This document shows, in pieces, positions 21,057 to 33,815 of a DNA stretch of 64,000 nt (the stretch's first letter is position 1; the number at the start of each line of letters is the position of its first letter). The stretch is from Notospermus geniculatus (lineage: Eukaryota; Nemertea; Pilidiophora; Heteronemertea; Lineidae), in the NCBI GenBank assembly GCA_002633025.1, contig NMRB01000024.1, positions 24,122 to 88,121 of the forward strand, read 5' to 3'. Under the pieces are notes generated by a model. That model made no database searches. It worked only from the letters and a program-made list of their open reading frames with translations, and was not told the DNA's origin. The position numbers and the translations under genes are program-made.

Positions 21057-21848
21057 TCCCTCAATACTCAAACAATCTTCCAAGCTCGTAAGGGCTGGTT
21101 CATACTTGCTCGCGGACCGTCAAGCACATGAAACCGATCGCAGGTTTCAAAGACATGAATGTGCACACACACTCAATTGCCTCTGCAGTCACGCCGGGAA
21201 TAGGAGTAACGCACGTACCTGGAAGAAGTTCCGCGGTAGCGGAAGGCTTGGAGAATAGGTATTTGGGGCGGGGACACTTTAGCAATGTTTTAATTTGCAA
21301 CACCGCCACCGTCGGTTCTCCTGCCGGGAGCTCGATATGTGTTTTGACCCTCTCAATGCCGCGGCACAAGACAAGTCGCCAAAGTCGGTCCGACTGCAGA
21401 GGTAGACCGCTCTACTCTGCTCCGCAATTGAAGGTGTGACAACAGACTGGTCGTGAGGAACAGTGAGGAGTATAATTCTGGGGTGCAGGAAGGGGTTGGT
21501 TCCAACTTGGTAGTTGAATATCCTATCAGGCGCCATCCTGGATCTGTTTTTGGCTCGATCAGCTGTTGGCAATGGTTGGCTTACGTCAGTTTCATGCAAC
21601 ATTTGTCTCTGCGCTCTTGCTTGGCGTTATTAGTGCATGATTTATACTCTCAGTATGGAGCCGAAGAACAGAAAGAGCGTTTTCATATCTATGCGTCAGT
21701 GGATGTGTGATAATGAAACTGCCGGTTTTTTGGCGGTTACAGGCCGAGGCTAATGACCTACACTGTGCAGGGTATGCACAGCTGCGCATGAATTAGTAGG
21801 CCTGCTGGAGCACTCGTGTCGTCAAGATAGAGTCTTATCAGTTACTTA
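21057..21848. other. Non-coding interval
   Basis: Open frames on both strands overlap one another and have no recognisable motif. No repeat was identified. Confidence 0.35.
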
Positions 21849-24018
21849 GTAAGAGCATAAACTAATAAAAGAAACTATAAACGTCTCACTGGTGATTTCA
21901 ATATTCCCCGACTTGTCCTCTTCTAGCCCTCATAACTTAGTTCGTATTCAACGGATTCCAATGATTCATTTCAATCGGTCAACGCACTTAGACATAATAC
22001 TAGTTTGAACCTGGCAATGATATATCAAAAACCCCGAGCACGATGTAGCCGAAGCAGACAATAGTGGCTTTGGTTGGTACAGATGTCGCCACTGCCGATT
22101 GCTTGGAATCATTTCCTGGAATAAACGAAGTCATGACGCAAATTATTCCGGAAACAGCCGAAGGTAAACCTCGTGGTTGGCTTTTTGCCAAGGAGCAGAC
22201 AGCTTCGTACATGATCGACAGGAAATGGAGGAATCCTCAAGTTTGCGCACGATCGGCACTGTCCTGATGCCACGGGTAAATTTCCGAAAATGAATTTGTG
22301 GGGGTCGGAATGAGGGTTTTGTTCTCATCACCACTGTACAACTTAATTTTATAGTCGAGGAAATTCCTTCAGGGAATTCCCTTTTTTTGTTTACGACTGT
22401 TGTGCGCCAGCTTCTGGCGACAAGCCTCTCGGGACTCTTGCTTCAAAAAAGACAGTTTCATTCCTTCAGAAGCAAAAGGCATGGGCACATAAATTTTAGA
22501 ATTTTTCTGGGGGAGCCCCCACCCCTGCCGAGGATTCGCATCAATGGTGTTTGCAGTTGTTATTGGGGGCTTCACCCCCTTTTTTTCACAGAATCGTGGA
22601 CCAGGTGTAAAAGGGAAAGAATGTCCTGGGAAAAACTGTCCGCCGTGGAACAAAAGATCCTATTGTTACATTCACAGAAACACTCACAGATGTTACACCT
22701 GCCCTCAAATGGACGTTCTACATTGGTTCTAGGAAAATCCCCGGGAAATTTCCACCAAACAGTCCAGGGGACTTGACCGGGGGGNNNNNNNNNNNNNNNN
22801 NNNNNNNNNNNNNNNNNNNNNNNNNNNNNNNNNNNNNNNNNNNNNNNNNNNNNNNNNNNNNNNNNNNNNNNNNNNNNNNNNNNNNNNNNNNNNNNNNNNN
22901 NNNNNNNNNNNNNNNNNNNNNNNNNNNNNNNNNNNNNNNNNNNNNNNNNNNNNNNNNNNNNNNNNNNNNNNNNNNNNNNNNNNNNNNNNNNNNNNNNNNN
23001 NNNNNNNNNNNNNNNNNNNNNNNNNNNNNNNNNNNNNNNNNNNNNNNNNNNNNNNNNNNNNNNNNNNNNNNNNNNNNNNNNNNNNNNNNNNNNNNNNNNN
23101 NNNNNNNNNNNNNNNNNNNNNNNNNNNNNNNNNNNNNNNNNNNNNNNNNNNNNNNNNNNNNNNNNNNNNNNNNNNNNNNNNNNNNNNNNNNNNNNNNNNN
23201 NNNNNNNNNNNNNNNNNNNNNNNNNNNNNNNNNNNNNNNNNNNNNNNNNNNNNNNNNNNNNNNNNNNNNNNNNNNNNNNNNNNNNNNNNNNNNNNNNNNN
23301 NNNNNNNNNNNNNNNNNNNNNNNNNNNNNNNNNNNNNNNNNNNNNNNNNNNNNNNNNNNNNNNNNNNNNNNNNNNNNNNNNNNNNNNNNNNNNNNNNNNN
23401 NNNNNNNNNNNNNNNNNNNNNNNNNNNNNNNNNNNNNNNNNNNNNNNNNNNNNNNNNNNNNNNNNNTTTTTTTTTCTGTTGTATTCTAAGGTATGGACAC
23501 AATCACACCTGAACAACAGGGCATAAGCAAACAATTTACGGTACACGATACCGATCCAACCAATCACGTCCACCTCCCTACAGTTCTTACATCTGGGCAA
23601 ACTATTGAACGACACACACGGCACACGCCAAAGATTAACGAGATCGTTATCCTCGACGGCAGGTCCCAATCGCCAGCAAGCAGACCAGTCGAGGTTGATT
23701 ATCCACGAAGTGTGGCTAAAAATAGAAACACTGCGCCCTCTTCAGTCTCAATGAAAAAACGACAGTAGTAGGGAGAGACGGTGCTCGGCGAAATGAGCTA
23801 CTTTTCTTGGAATTGTCAGCTTCAAATGAGGATTAGGGCTAAATGCAAGGATTGACTCGATCGAAACTCACGGGGTTTGTATAAAAGATTAAATATTTTA
23901 TCACTAAACAAACGGCATCAAAATCCGTTGAGTTTGAGGAAGGTTATGAGGGTTGGAAGTGGGAAACTCTGGATTCTCCAGTGAGACGTTTATAGTTTCT
24001 TTTATTAGTTTATGGTAA
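21849..24018. mobile_element. About 2.2-kb inverted-repeat element interrupted by an assembly gap
   Basis: The left arm (21849-21985) and right arm (23890-24018) are complementary, sharing CATAAACTAATAAAAGAAAC, TATAAACGTCTCACTGG and CCCTCATAAC blocks. 682 unknown bases lie inside. The known interior (22000-22784 and 23467-23889) shows no transposase. A minus-strand frame at 22000-22212 contains a hydrophobic stretch but no recognised domain. Confidence 0.7.
22785..23466. other. Assembly gap (682 N)
   Basis: The bases are unresolved. Long open frames reported across it are artefacts of the N run. Confidence 1.
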
Positions 24019-24407
24019 GAGTCAGGTCGTTGTGACGGATGATAGCACTTGCCTGGACGAATCTGCCATTTACATGTTCCCGTGATAATGTCTCGTCCAT
24101 TGCCGGTAATGACACGCTAATTAATAGTGATGGCGTAACTCGGTAGTATTGCACCCAGGTGATGAGTCAGCAAACAACAGAGCAAGGGAGTAAATCTTTG
24201 CCGCCAGTGATAATTATACATGTACTTTCAAGAACCCCCTTTGTCAGATGCAGCTGAGGAGGTTTTTTGCTGTCCTCCCCCCTCCTTTGAGAGCTTCCCT
24301 TGAACCAATCTAGATGGTGGAGGTTCTTCACTTGAAGGCTGATATAGCTGATGTGGAAAAGGTGGCTAGCGAATCAATGAATTCAAAAGGGATGTCGTTA
24401 GACATAA

Positions 24408-25164
24408 TACCCAGGGGGCAAAACCCCATTTTTGGTGAAAATGGGGGACCGACTGCTGTAAAAGGCCACCCCCGGGTAATGTGTTCAGGGGACCCCCCTG
24501 AGTCACACTAGGGTGGGTGGCCTTTGAGATTTTTTGCAAGACGCCAAAAAATTGACTTTGAAGTTGAGGACACTGACTTTATCACTGGACCCAAGAACTG
24601 ACCATGGCTGAGCGTTGTACAGGAGAACGGGATGCGATGTACAGCTAACTTTTGAATGGTGGGATTTACACCCCATAAATGTATTACCAATAGATAGAAA
24701 CATGGTGTCTCAGAAGCAGAAAAGCATGTTCTTAATTGTTTTTAGTAGTTATGTAATAAAGAAACGACTTTTTTATGCAAATTAACAGAAAATGGGTCAA
24801 AATACATAAAAACGCTGTTTCCGATTACGTAACTAGTTAGAAACTATAAAAAACATGCTTATTTGCTTAAGAGCCACCATGTTTCTATCTGTTGGTAATA
24901 CATTCATGGGGTGTAAATCCCACCGTTCAAACGTTAGCTGTACATCGCATCCCATTCTCCTGTACAACGCTCAGTCATGGTCAGTTCTTGGGTCCAATGA
25001 TAAAGTCAGTGTCCTCAACTTCAAAGTCAATTTTTTGGCGTCTTGCAAAAAATCTCAAAGGCCACCCACCCTAGTGTGACTGAGGGGGGTCCCCTGAAAA
25101 CATTACTAGGGGATTGCCTTTTACAGCAGCTGGTCCCCCATTTTTGCCCTTTGCCCCCTGGGTA
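24408..25164. mobile_element. Foldback element with about 300-bp arms and TAA flanks
   Basis: Arms at 24408-24712 and 24877-25164 are near-perfect reverse complements. They begin TACCCAGGGGGCAAA and surround a unique AT-rich loop of about 160 bp. TAA flanks both ends (24405-24407 and 25165-25167), as in PIF/Harbinger-type insertions. A 65-codon open frame (FLS(I/V)GNTFMGCKSH...) is present in both arms in opposite directions and differs at only a few residues. Confidence 0.82.
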
Positions 25165-26980
25165 TAAGGATGTTGAGCGAGCCCTTAAAGCCAGACACTA
25201 TAGACAGATGAGTTAAAATCGACGAGCATTAGTCTCGGTCACCCAGCCGCTGTTTCGAATCTGGGGAACCGTAGCAGTGCTGTGTGGCTGGCTGCGCAAG
25301 ACTACACACAGCACTGGGGATTCCCCAAGGGGATTCCCAAAACCTCGATGCAGGATAATGCTATAATATGTGGTTCTATGGTTCTATACACTACGCACGC
25401 CTGTAGATGAGGTTGCACTATATTTCGGCCGAACTGGAGAGTGAGTAGCGGTGCATAGTGTGCGGCTTTAAGGGGTACAAGAAGGCATTGTTAAAGCTGA
25501 CAGGTCAGATATACTCTCCGACTTGTATGCAAAAATTTTTACGCTCGCGTTCGGTAATGTTCGTAATGTACACTAAGCTTCCTACCTTGAAACACCCACT
25601 ACACCCTGCGCATACCAACTACGTCATCATTCACTCGCCTGACAACGGGAAGTGAAGGATCGAGGGCTCTGCATAGACAGAGGTAGGCTCCAAATATACA
25701 GTGTACGTATCCCAAAAAATCGCATGCAATATGCGTCAAAAATGCAGGAAGTCCAAACGAAAACTAATAAACTCCGACTGCCACTGGTAGTAAAGTAACA
25801 TGGCAATTCGAGAACACATATGCAAATACGGGATTTGTCCTCAATAAATATCATCTCCGGTCTTGATATTAGCGGGTCCAACCACGCTCGCTCCAACGCC
25901 TCTACACTGGAGGCGTTTGCCATGAATTCATGCATGTAGGCCTATGTACATGTACTGATTGGCCTCGCCCAAAGTTGTAATCGCGTGACACTATGGAGAA
26001 CCGAAAGGGGAATTAGGAGTTCTGTTATTCAAAGGAGGTAGGCCTGCAAACCACACTACCAAGCCATTCATTCAATGACAATGGACTAGACAATAGGCCT
26101 GAATAAAAGCTGTTGTCATGGTTGTAGGCTTTTGGGCAACCGAACTCCTTACGTTCCCCATGTTAGGTAGTACACTGCCAGGCCCAGGTGTATAGGCCTA
26201 CTGGCATTGCGTATGCACGGCCATGGCGACCTGCACAAGCAGCAAAGTCTCTTGATATACCAATCTTTGTGGTGACTANATGCCTAGGGAATCCCTGCTT
26301 CAAGAGCACATGGTTGCACACGTTAAGGATTTTCATAAGTAATCGGAATTTTCTCAACTCAGTAGGATTTCTCTTAGTAAGGCAGGAACTACGTGGCTTC
26401 TGTCAATCTATCTGCAGCAAGAAGATTGATATTAAATGAAGAGTATTCCCGTTCCATCAAAGTGAAATCCCCTCACCCAAGCCAAACTCAAAAGGATTTT
26501 CACTGTCCCGAATTATCATTGGTACCCGTACCACCCTCTCACTTCATTATCTTCAGTGTAACCAACAATAAAAAGAGCTATGAAGAAATGATGCTGTTCT
26601 ACATCTTTGAATAGGTCAAAGAGACACAATTTCTGTATTTTTTGCTGGAAATAGGGACAACATTTTCACTTATGAAACTTGATGAGGTACCTTAAAGTTA
26701 AGGAGATTTTTAAGAAAATTCTCATCTTAAGATGATTTGTGCATACTACTCAGGTTAAGGATGAATACTTAAGGAAATTCTTTGGGAAATTCTCAAAAAA
26801 TCACACTTAAGATGTTTTGTGCATATCGCGCCAGATGCTTTGTATATAAGCCCACACATTATTGTATGTATGTATCGTTTGGAAGCTTCATAACCCTTTT
26901 AAGGGTCTTAAGCTTTGGCTCGACACCACCATGATGACGATGTCCTGCTGGAGTTTTTAACCCATAATCTGAAGAGGATA
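25165..26980. other. Non-coding interval with minor repeats
   Basis: No supported gene. Repeated TTAAGATGATTTGTGCATA / TTAAGATGTTTTGTGCATA words near 26720-26830 form a diverged pair of about 85 bp. An ambiguous base is at 26279. Confidence 0.4.
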
Positions 26981-27419
26981 CGGCCACCACGCCCTAACAT
27001 CATTATTAGAACGCCGGCGAAACGAGGTTGACAAGCTGGAATGTTGGGACCAGTATATCAATAGATGGGGTGCATTGCATCATGGATAGAAACCGAACAG
27101 CACTGCAAGAGGTACAAGGAACTCAAGAAGCAGCTGAACGATAGGATGAGCGGAGGCAAAAAGGACATCAGAATCAAAGGGAACAAGATTGTCAAGGATG
27201 AGTAGGCCCTTTCGGAGCGGGGCCAAATCCCTGGTCAGGACAAACGTTGATGGTGTGATGTAGCCGGAGAAATCTATAGATAGAGTAGGCTACATGCTTC
27301 GTTTCTTTCTAATGATGGTTTTGGTTCTGTATACAAACTGTGACACTTATGAACAAAACAGGAGTTACTAATTTTCATACAGGAAAGGAATCAGCATATT
27401 GTTTGCCTAGTGCATAAAC

Positions 27420-29945
27420 CTAAATTGAAGGCACCCTTATCTGAGGGCATGTTATACATTGATGGATTCAGGGGGGGCCTTGTCATAACCTAGAGGCAAT
27501 GAGATGGAACAGAGAGGGTAGTGGAGTGACCATTTTTGTCATGTAGTCCAGCGGAGCATATTGAGTTACAGAATCAATCTGGATAAACATCACTGATGAG
27601 ACTCGTAGCAGCGCATTGCTTGGAGGCTGCCAGGAGCCCTAAACTCCTCGGAGGACAATGCTCTGGCTCTAGTTAAGCTATTGGACTGACTATGTAACTG
27701 GAACAAGTCTTTTATTGATAGGTGATTCGTACTTTCCTACACGATCAAATGGGAGAAGCAGGTCCCTGCTGGAGTGAGAAGGAGCGAGAGAACAGTCTAT
27801 GCAGCTGTGATGGACAATTTGCTACACCAGCACAACTCAATGCCTCCCCATGTCTAACTAGACTTAGACATGGACAAAATCCTACTAGGGATGATTTGGT
27901 GATCTGTACCAGTGAGGAGATGGTATCTGACCTTGCATACTACCCAGCATTAGGCAACAGTGATCACATTTTGTATTATGGTTAGATTGGTTGGTAACTT
28001 TACAGCGAAAATACGAACAAGACCGGAGCGCCTTCTTCTAAACCGCGGTAATTACCAGAGGATTAGACAACAGCTCGGTTGAAGTCAATTGGGACACAGA
28101 GATTGATTGGTGGGTGTGATGCAGGCAACTCCTGAAGCGTTTTCGAGAGATCGTCGTTGGAAGCACACAAAGGAATGTTCCCGGGTCCAAACCCCTTCAA
28201 TCTGGTATAAGGGCGCGTACTAGAAGGGCGCCATACTTGGACGGGGAGCAATGAACATGGTCATGGAGAAGGACAGGTTGTGGCGATGATATTTACGCGA
28301 CAGAAGTGTCATGAAAGCCGAAGTGCTTACGTCCTCCGACGTTGGTGTAGTGTAAAATGTACTATCCTCTATGTGGATACATTAGAGCTCTGCCTGATGT
28401 TTTCGATGCCGTGCTGAGCATTGATTTTTTGAAGTACGTATCGGGCAAGCATTTTGCGGACCATCACGAGGCTATGAGACCTCTACCTGCATTCTTCTAA
28501 CACTTTGGAAATACCGTAAAATTCAATACTGTGTGGCGTTAACTTTAGTGCATTCTCCAGGATTAGTTCGTTGCACAAGTCTTTATACATCAACAACCTA
28601 CCTATGATTGAGGAGTATCATAATATAGTTATACTTGACATTGTTGTCACAGATGATATGGGCTAAAAAAAGGCTGAAGGTCCTTGATCCCACCAAGTCG
28701 GTAGGGCCAGATGGAGTTCGTGGTAGTCAGGAAAGAAGAGGCTGACATTGTGGCGCAATAATATTCGCTATAATATTCAACAAATCCCTTGATGAGGGGG
28801 TCGTGCCTGATGGATGGAAGCAAGCCCGAGTAACTGCCATCTACAAGAGGAGAATTCATGGAGACCTCAGGTCAAATCTCGCCACAGCGGCATGGTTTTC
28901 TCCCGCGAAAATCTTGCGCCACCAATTTGATCGGAACATTCCATGACATAACAAGGAGTATTGATGCAGGAGCACCTGATTGTTTATATTGTCATTAGCA
29001 AGGCCTTCGTCTCTGTTCCACACGACTGCTTGATTCTCAAGGTTTGAAGCATGGGACTATCAGAGAGGACTCTACGTTTGATCGTTGTTTTTTTTGCGAA
29101 ATAGGACGATGTAAGTGATGGTAAATGATAAGCACTCAACTGAGGCTATTGTGCGTAGTGGCATCCCGCAGGGCAGTGTCCTAGGCCCCCGGTTTAGGCC
29201 CTGCGTTGTTTCTCTTGTTTGTTAACGATCTCCCAAGCTGCTTGGCATCGCCATCTGAAGTGCTTGCTGATGACTTGAAGATTTACAGAGAAATCACAAG
29301 TGTACAGGACAACGTAATCTCTGCAGGGGGATACATGTATATACAGGTTATGTGAATGGTGCGCAACATGGCTCTTCAATCCAAACCCATCCAAGTGTAA
29401 GGTGATGTCAGATAACACTGTTGTATATGTTCTTCCGAGTTCAACCTGGAGAAACACCTTTGTGTCATGGTGGACCCATCTTGGAGATTCAAGGAGCATG
29501 TCAAGGAGGGTATATAGCAAAGGCCAACATGATGCTCTGGACCATAAAACCCACCTTCACCACTCGGGACTTAAAGGTGCTCTAGTTCGAATTGTAAACA
29601 TTACAGTTTGTTTATTTACATGGTTGATTATAATAGTTATTTTTCCTTGGACAGGTGGCAGCACCGTGTATACCAAAACATTAATGTTATCTATTTTTAT
29701 ATCTATCTTGATAAATATTCTTGTAAGTGAAATATATTTATGAGTTTACGCTCAAAAACAAACAAAAAGTTGTGCAAGGCAAGATTTAATTCGATTTTAT
29801 CTGATTTGTTAGTACCAGAAGTTGACAATAGGTGGCACACCGTAATGTTTACAATTCGAACTAGAGCACCTTTAACTGTAACCAAACGATTTACCATCAT
29901 GGTCAGACCACGCTTGGAATATTGCAACTCTGATACATGTAGCAT
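27420..29945 (+). pseudogene. LINE (CR1/jockey-type non-LTR retrotransposon) remnant: endonuclease and reverse transcriptase
   Basis: Read through several frameshifts and stops, the strand carries recognisable LINE landmarks in order. The endonuclease shows REGSGVTIFV near 27515 and NPTRDDLVICTSEEMVSDL with GNSDHI at 27880-27970. The linker shows KDRLWR.YLRDRS near 28270. The RT shows LDPTKSVGPDGV near 28690, NKSLDEGVVPDGWKQARVTA near 28780, ISKAFVSVPHDCLIL near 29000, SGIPQGSVLGP near 29160, LFVNDLP, and LADDLK (the FADD catalytic box with F changed to L) near 29265. The RT ends with MVRPRLEYCNS at 29905-29935. Two MITEs interrupt or end it (29575-29871 and 29952-30590). No intact ORF remains. 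Confidence 0.8.
29575..29871. mobile_element. TTAA-flanked MITE inside the LINE reverse transcriptase
   Basis: Inverted ends of about 38 bp start AGGTGCTCTAGTTCGAATTG. TTAA lies on both sides (29571-29574 and 29872-29875). Removing the element and one TTAA restores a LINE reading of TTRDLTVTKRFTIMVRPRLE. The TTAA duplication is the piggyBac signature, as at 5238-5610, but the terminal sequence differs. Confidence 0.85.
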
Positions 29946-29951
29946 CCGTAA

Positions 29952-30590
29952 AGGTCGTATGTCACAAGGTGGGCACAAAAAGTGTAACATGGCAAAATTC
30001 ATGCATTTTTCAATATTTCTATTGCTTGTTACAGTCATTGGGCCCTTTCAAAATATGCAATCAAAATCCAATATACATTTCCTATATTTGGAAAAAATTG
30101 CATGTCTGTATTATCATTTAATAGGAAAATGCATTAGAATGCCAACACGTTTTTGCGATTTTCTCAGAACTGACCATTTTCAATGAAATGGTCATAACTT
30201 TATTAATACTCAACCAAATTTGATGAAACATGTACCAAAATACTCAGGACAAACAGATCTCTTGGAAAATGAATACAACAAGGGATGCTCAGGAAGTCCT
30301 TTTCTAGGTGACAGTCATTCACCATTGTTCACTCCCTCCGCAACCGCCTCCGCAACCGCCCAGTCCACCCCTGACAATTAAGATTTAAAAGGGCCTACAC
30401 CCCATGTCATTCAGTGTAAATGCTTGTTCCTAGTGTCAAAAGAACAAGGAGATCATAAGATTTAAAATGAGACCTTATTTGTTTAAATTGGATGGCTATT
30501 ACCTGAGATAATGACATTAGAATGATAAAAATATTTTACACGTGTTACAAGTCCACCCTTTTTGGGTGCCCACCTTGTGACATACGACCT
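29952..30590. mobile_element. Inverted-repeat MITE (AGGTCGTATGTCACAAGGTG termini)
   Basis: The left end (29952-29980) and right end (30555-30590) are complementary, beginning AGGTCGTATGTCACAAGGTG. The 640-bp interior has no recognised gene. It sits at the point where the LINE match ends. Confidence 0.75.
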
Positions 30591-30610
30591 AAAATGAAAT
30601 GATAGGTACA

Positions 30611-30686
30611 GTGCAACCTCGCTATAACGAACCGCTTGGGATCGAAGGGTAAAGTTCGTTATAGCAAGGGGTTCGTTATAGCGAGG
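30611..30686. repeat. Hairpin of CCTCGCTATAACGAACC / GGTTCGTTATAGCGAGG
   Basis: A 17-bp perfect inverted repeat (30617-30633 and 30670-30686), with an extra inner GTTCGTTATAGC, follows ACAGTGCAA. ACAGTGCAACCTCGCTATAA-type ends are typical of pogo/Tigger-like transposons, so this may be a short derivative. Confidence 0.6.
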
Positions 30687-30689
30687 AAA

Positions 30690-31672
30690 CCAAAAAGGGC
30701 GAGTCTGTATGGTCAGTGGCAATGGTCCGAGGATGTACATTGACATGTGTGCACTGAAAACGCTGTCAGTGTATAGTGCCAATGCAATAAATGAACGTTT
30801 TCATGTCTCAATTCGTTAATGATGTATTAAATTCCTGCTCAGTTTTCAGCCTGAAATTCAACTCCAGTAAGTTGTCAATGTCTTAGATCACTTCACCAAT
30901 CGATTCATTGCCAGATTCAGAGATTTTGGAAGGAGGTGAAATATAATCCAATAATGAACACATGAAAGCAGCCATCTTATGTCACGTGACCTGCTACAGC
31001 ACTTCCCACAATGCACTGTATCACAGTAATAACGGTGTCCTGTGCATGACCTTAGTGTAGCAGTACTGCAGGACTAAACAGCTGGCTGCACGACACTACT
31101 TTATCCAGGTCGTCTTCGTTTTGGTTTTAGCGTTTGGCATGTTTGGTTTGGGGTGGATTTGAAAGTTATAAACATGACAAAGAGTGGGTATGCATTTGTA
31201 TTCAATGTGTATTGTATGACTCGGAAAGTGGGCAACGAAGGGACGACGAAATGATTACCAGCATCAGATCTTTACAATATGCAGACAGGCGTCAACGTTT
31301 AGATTCTTCCCTTGTTAGATTACAGGAGAAAGAGAGGTGATATGATTCAGCTATACAGGTATTATGACAGGCCTCATTTGATGCCATCGGCCACTTTTTC
31401 CATTCACGGACGCCAGCAGGCCTACCAGCATGACCAGAGGACATTAGGAAAACTATCAAAGGAGAATTAGGACCGCCACCAGAAACCATAGTTTTACTCA
31501 GCGGATTGCCAATCCGTGGAATGTACTGAAACTGTGAACGTCAGGACTTTGAACACATCCTAGAAATGTTAGATCGCGAGTATAGATGAGGACCGGAATT
31601 GTGTTTGAGCAGCTTTACATATTTCGCCTACCTATAGGATTTTTAGCGAGGCGAGCTTTGCCAGTTACTACG
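30690..31672. other. Non-coding interval
   Basis: I see no gene or structured repeat beyond short unsupported frames. Confidence 0.35.
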
Positions 31673-32622
31673 GCCGAATCGGTTAATGTCGTCCTGGGTA
31701 TAAAAGAAATATACCCAGGTTCAATGTCGTCCTACAAAACTATACCCTGGGTATAGTTCGATCTACAAAAGTATATCCAGTACCGTAGTTTTGAGCCTAG
31801 ATACGAGTTAGGAATGGATGGCCGCCATTTTGTTTCTCGCTTCAACTGAGACGGCAGTTTTGCAATCAACATCGCCAAAATACCAGTCAATATCGTCAGC
31901 TTTTCTGCTAATCGATAGCATGGGTCAATTGTTAACATTTATTTTAACACAATGGTCCAAACTTATTGCAAGTTAAGCTCACAATTTCAAACGAACAGAG
32001 CCGATCTGCGTCATTATGTTTGTTCGGTGTCGTGCGTTCATCTACGTCCGCATCGACATTACTTCAGTCGTGCTGTGAGTACTATTGCGGATTTGAGCGA
32101 CGATAAACGGCACGAAAAATTCTTTGATGACTGTCAGTACGATATATTAAAGATAATATATCACGGATATTTTCGCGGGCCACGAAATTCTTTGTTTATT
32201 TACATTTTGTTTGTTTATGTCCAGGGTTTCTTTGTCTTATGAGCAAATTGTTGGTGGCATGCCCCTCTAGAAATTCTGTTGATTCCAAAAGTATTTATTT
32301 TGGTGGGTTGGCATGTCCCAAAAGTCCAAAATAACATAATGTAAACATTCATGTTTACAAACATTGAATGTAAACAATGAAGTCGTGATATATTATCTTT
32401 AAAATGGTGCCCGTCGTGTCGGTCGCTAGAGCGATGTTTTTCGACTTGTCATGCTTGTGCATGGTCATGTGGCATTTGCAAGCACAATCTCGTCTTCAGG
32501 TGCCGTATCCAATCCTCGGTATACTTTTGTAGATCGAACTATACCCAGGGTATAGTTTTGTAGGACGACATTGAACCTGGGTATATTTCTGTTATACCCA
32601 GGACGACATTAACCGATTCGGC
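31673..32622. mobile_element. 950-bp DNA element with about 110-bp terminal inverted repeats
   Basis: The left end GCCGAATCGGTTAATGTCGT continues through GTCGTCCTGGGTATAA, ATACCCAGGTTCAATGTCGT and ACTATACCCTGGGTATAG. The right end (32515-32622) is the reverse complement with very few changes. The arms contain two internal GTCGTCC repeats. A 96-codon frame at 31952-32242 has no recognisable domain. The right flank (AGTACTGATGG) is the interior of another element, as in the partial copy at 17098. Confidence 0.85.
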
Positions 32623-33125
32623 AGTACTGATGGCACTGGATGGAGAATCTTTCTAGAAGAAAGAAGACACCACGATATCCCGATTCGGTCCAGTGGTTCG
32701 AGCTGCAGACCCTATTTTGTAAAGCAACGTCGAGGCCCTTCGTCATTTGTTCCATACAGAACAATCAAGAGCATACACAACAGTGTTGCCTTGTAATTGA
32801 CAAAAGCATTATCCTGTGGATAGGTCAAACAAAAAATGAAGTACGAGTACATGTAGAACATGAAAATCAAACTTGAGCATTGTTGCATAACAACTAATCC
32901 CCATAATCAATCATGCTGAATTCGCGGTTCACCGGTAAAATAGGTTAGTTAGTACTAAGGACCACTGACTTTACTTCACAAAAATGGCTCTGGAGGTAAA
33001 ACTACTGGACCGAATCGAGGTATCTTGGTCTTATTTTTCTTCTAGAAAGATTCTCTTTCCATTCATACCAGTGGTTTGGGACTGAGGGTGGTGGAAGTAT
33101 GCTTGTCCGGTTTTTTTTGGACCAC
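32623..33125. mobile_element. Remainder of a mariner-like element (right end GGACCACCCTAT)
   Basis: Inner inverted blocks pair: GAGAATCTTTCTAGAAGAAA at 32642-32660 and its complement near 33035-33060, plus GATTCGGTCCAGT with ACTGGACCGAATC. The right terminus, read on the minus strand, is AGGGTGGTCCAAAAAAAACC followed by GGACAAGCATACTTCCAC. The same terminus is seen at 17043. The left terminus is missing because the 31673-32622 element is inserted there. Confidence 0.65.
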
Positions 33126-33815
33126 CCTATATAAATATGTGCTCACATCGCCACCCACTACCGGTAGTCCTGCATGTTTCTCGTTGAGATGTTGCTATTT
33201 TTGAGGCAAGTAGATTGTTGCTTTTTTTCAATAATTTTATAATTATATGCAATGATAATTTTTCATGGACGCAAAAGATATGAAAAATATTTTTGCATAT
33301 AAAAAAATCATGATTATACAATGTACCTCCGCATTCTTAATATTGTTGACATTCTCAAACCACCATTGCCGATGATAGTAGCGAGGTTTTAGCACCTTTC
33401 CGACTCCGACTTCAACTACGAGAATGACTTGTAGTCCGCTATGGACATCCTTGACGCAAGGGCCCAACGCGCCGCGTAGCGGTCAACAGCGAAGCTAGCC
33501 AAAGACTTGTCACGGGTCAGTCAATAGAACAGGACTCATAGGAAATATGCACCTAATGTTCAGATGGAACATACCGGACGGTTGGTTCACGTTTTTAGTG
33601 GCTGTGAACGTAGATGGATACATTATGTAGCGATATGCTGACAGATTTTCTGGGGACTTGCTCTGTGGACTGGTTGTTGTAAATTGCGATTTTTGTAAGA
33701 TTATTCTGATTTGTGATGTCATTTTCTATCATCATAAAAATATGTTGAGTAGCTGGGATCGTATTTATAAACATTTATTGAGCAGCCACTATCATGACTT
33801 GGCCGGCTGGAGAGA

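Noticed and set aside
22572-23669. Long open frames of 240-365 codons across 22.6-23.7 kb
   Set aside because: They are produced by the run of unknown bases. The flanking residues show no domain.
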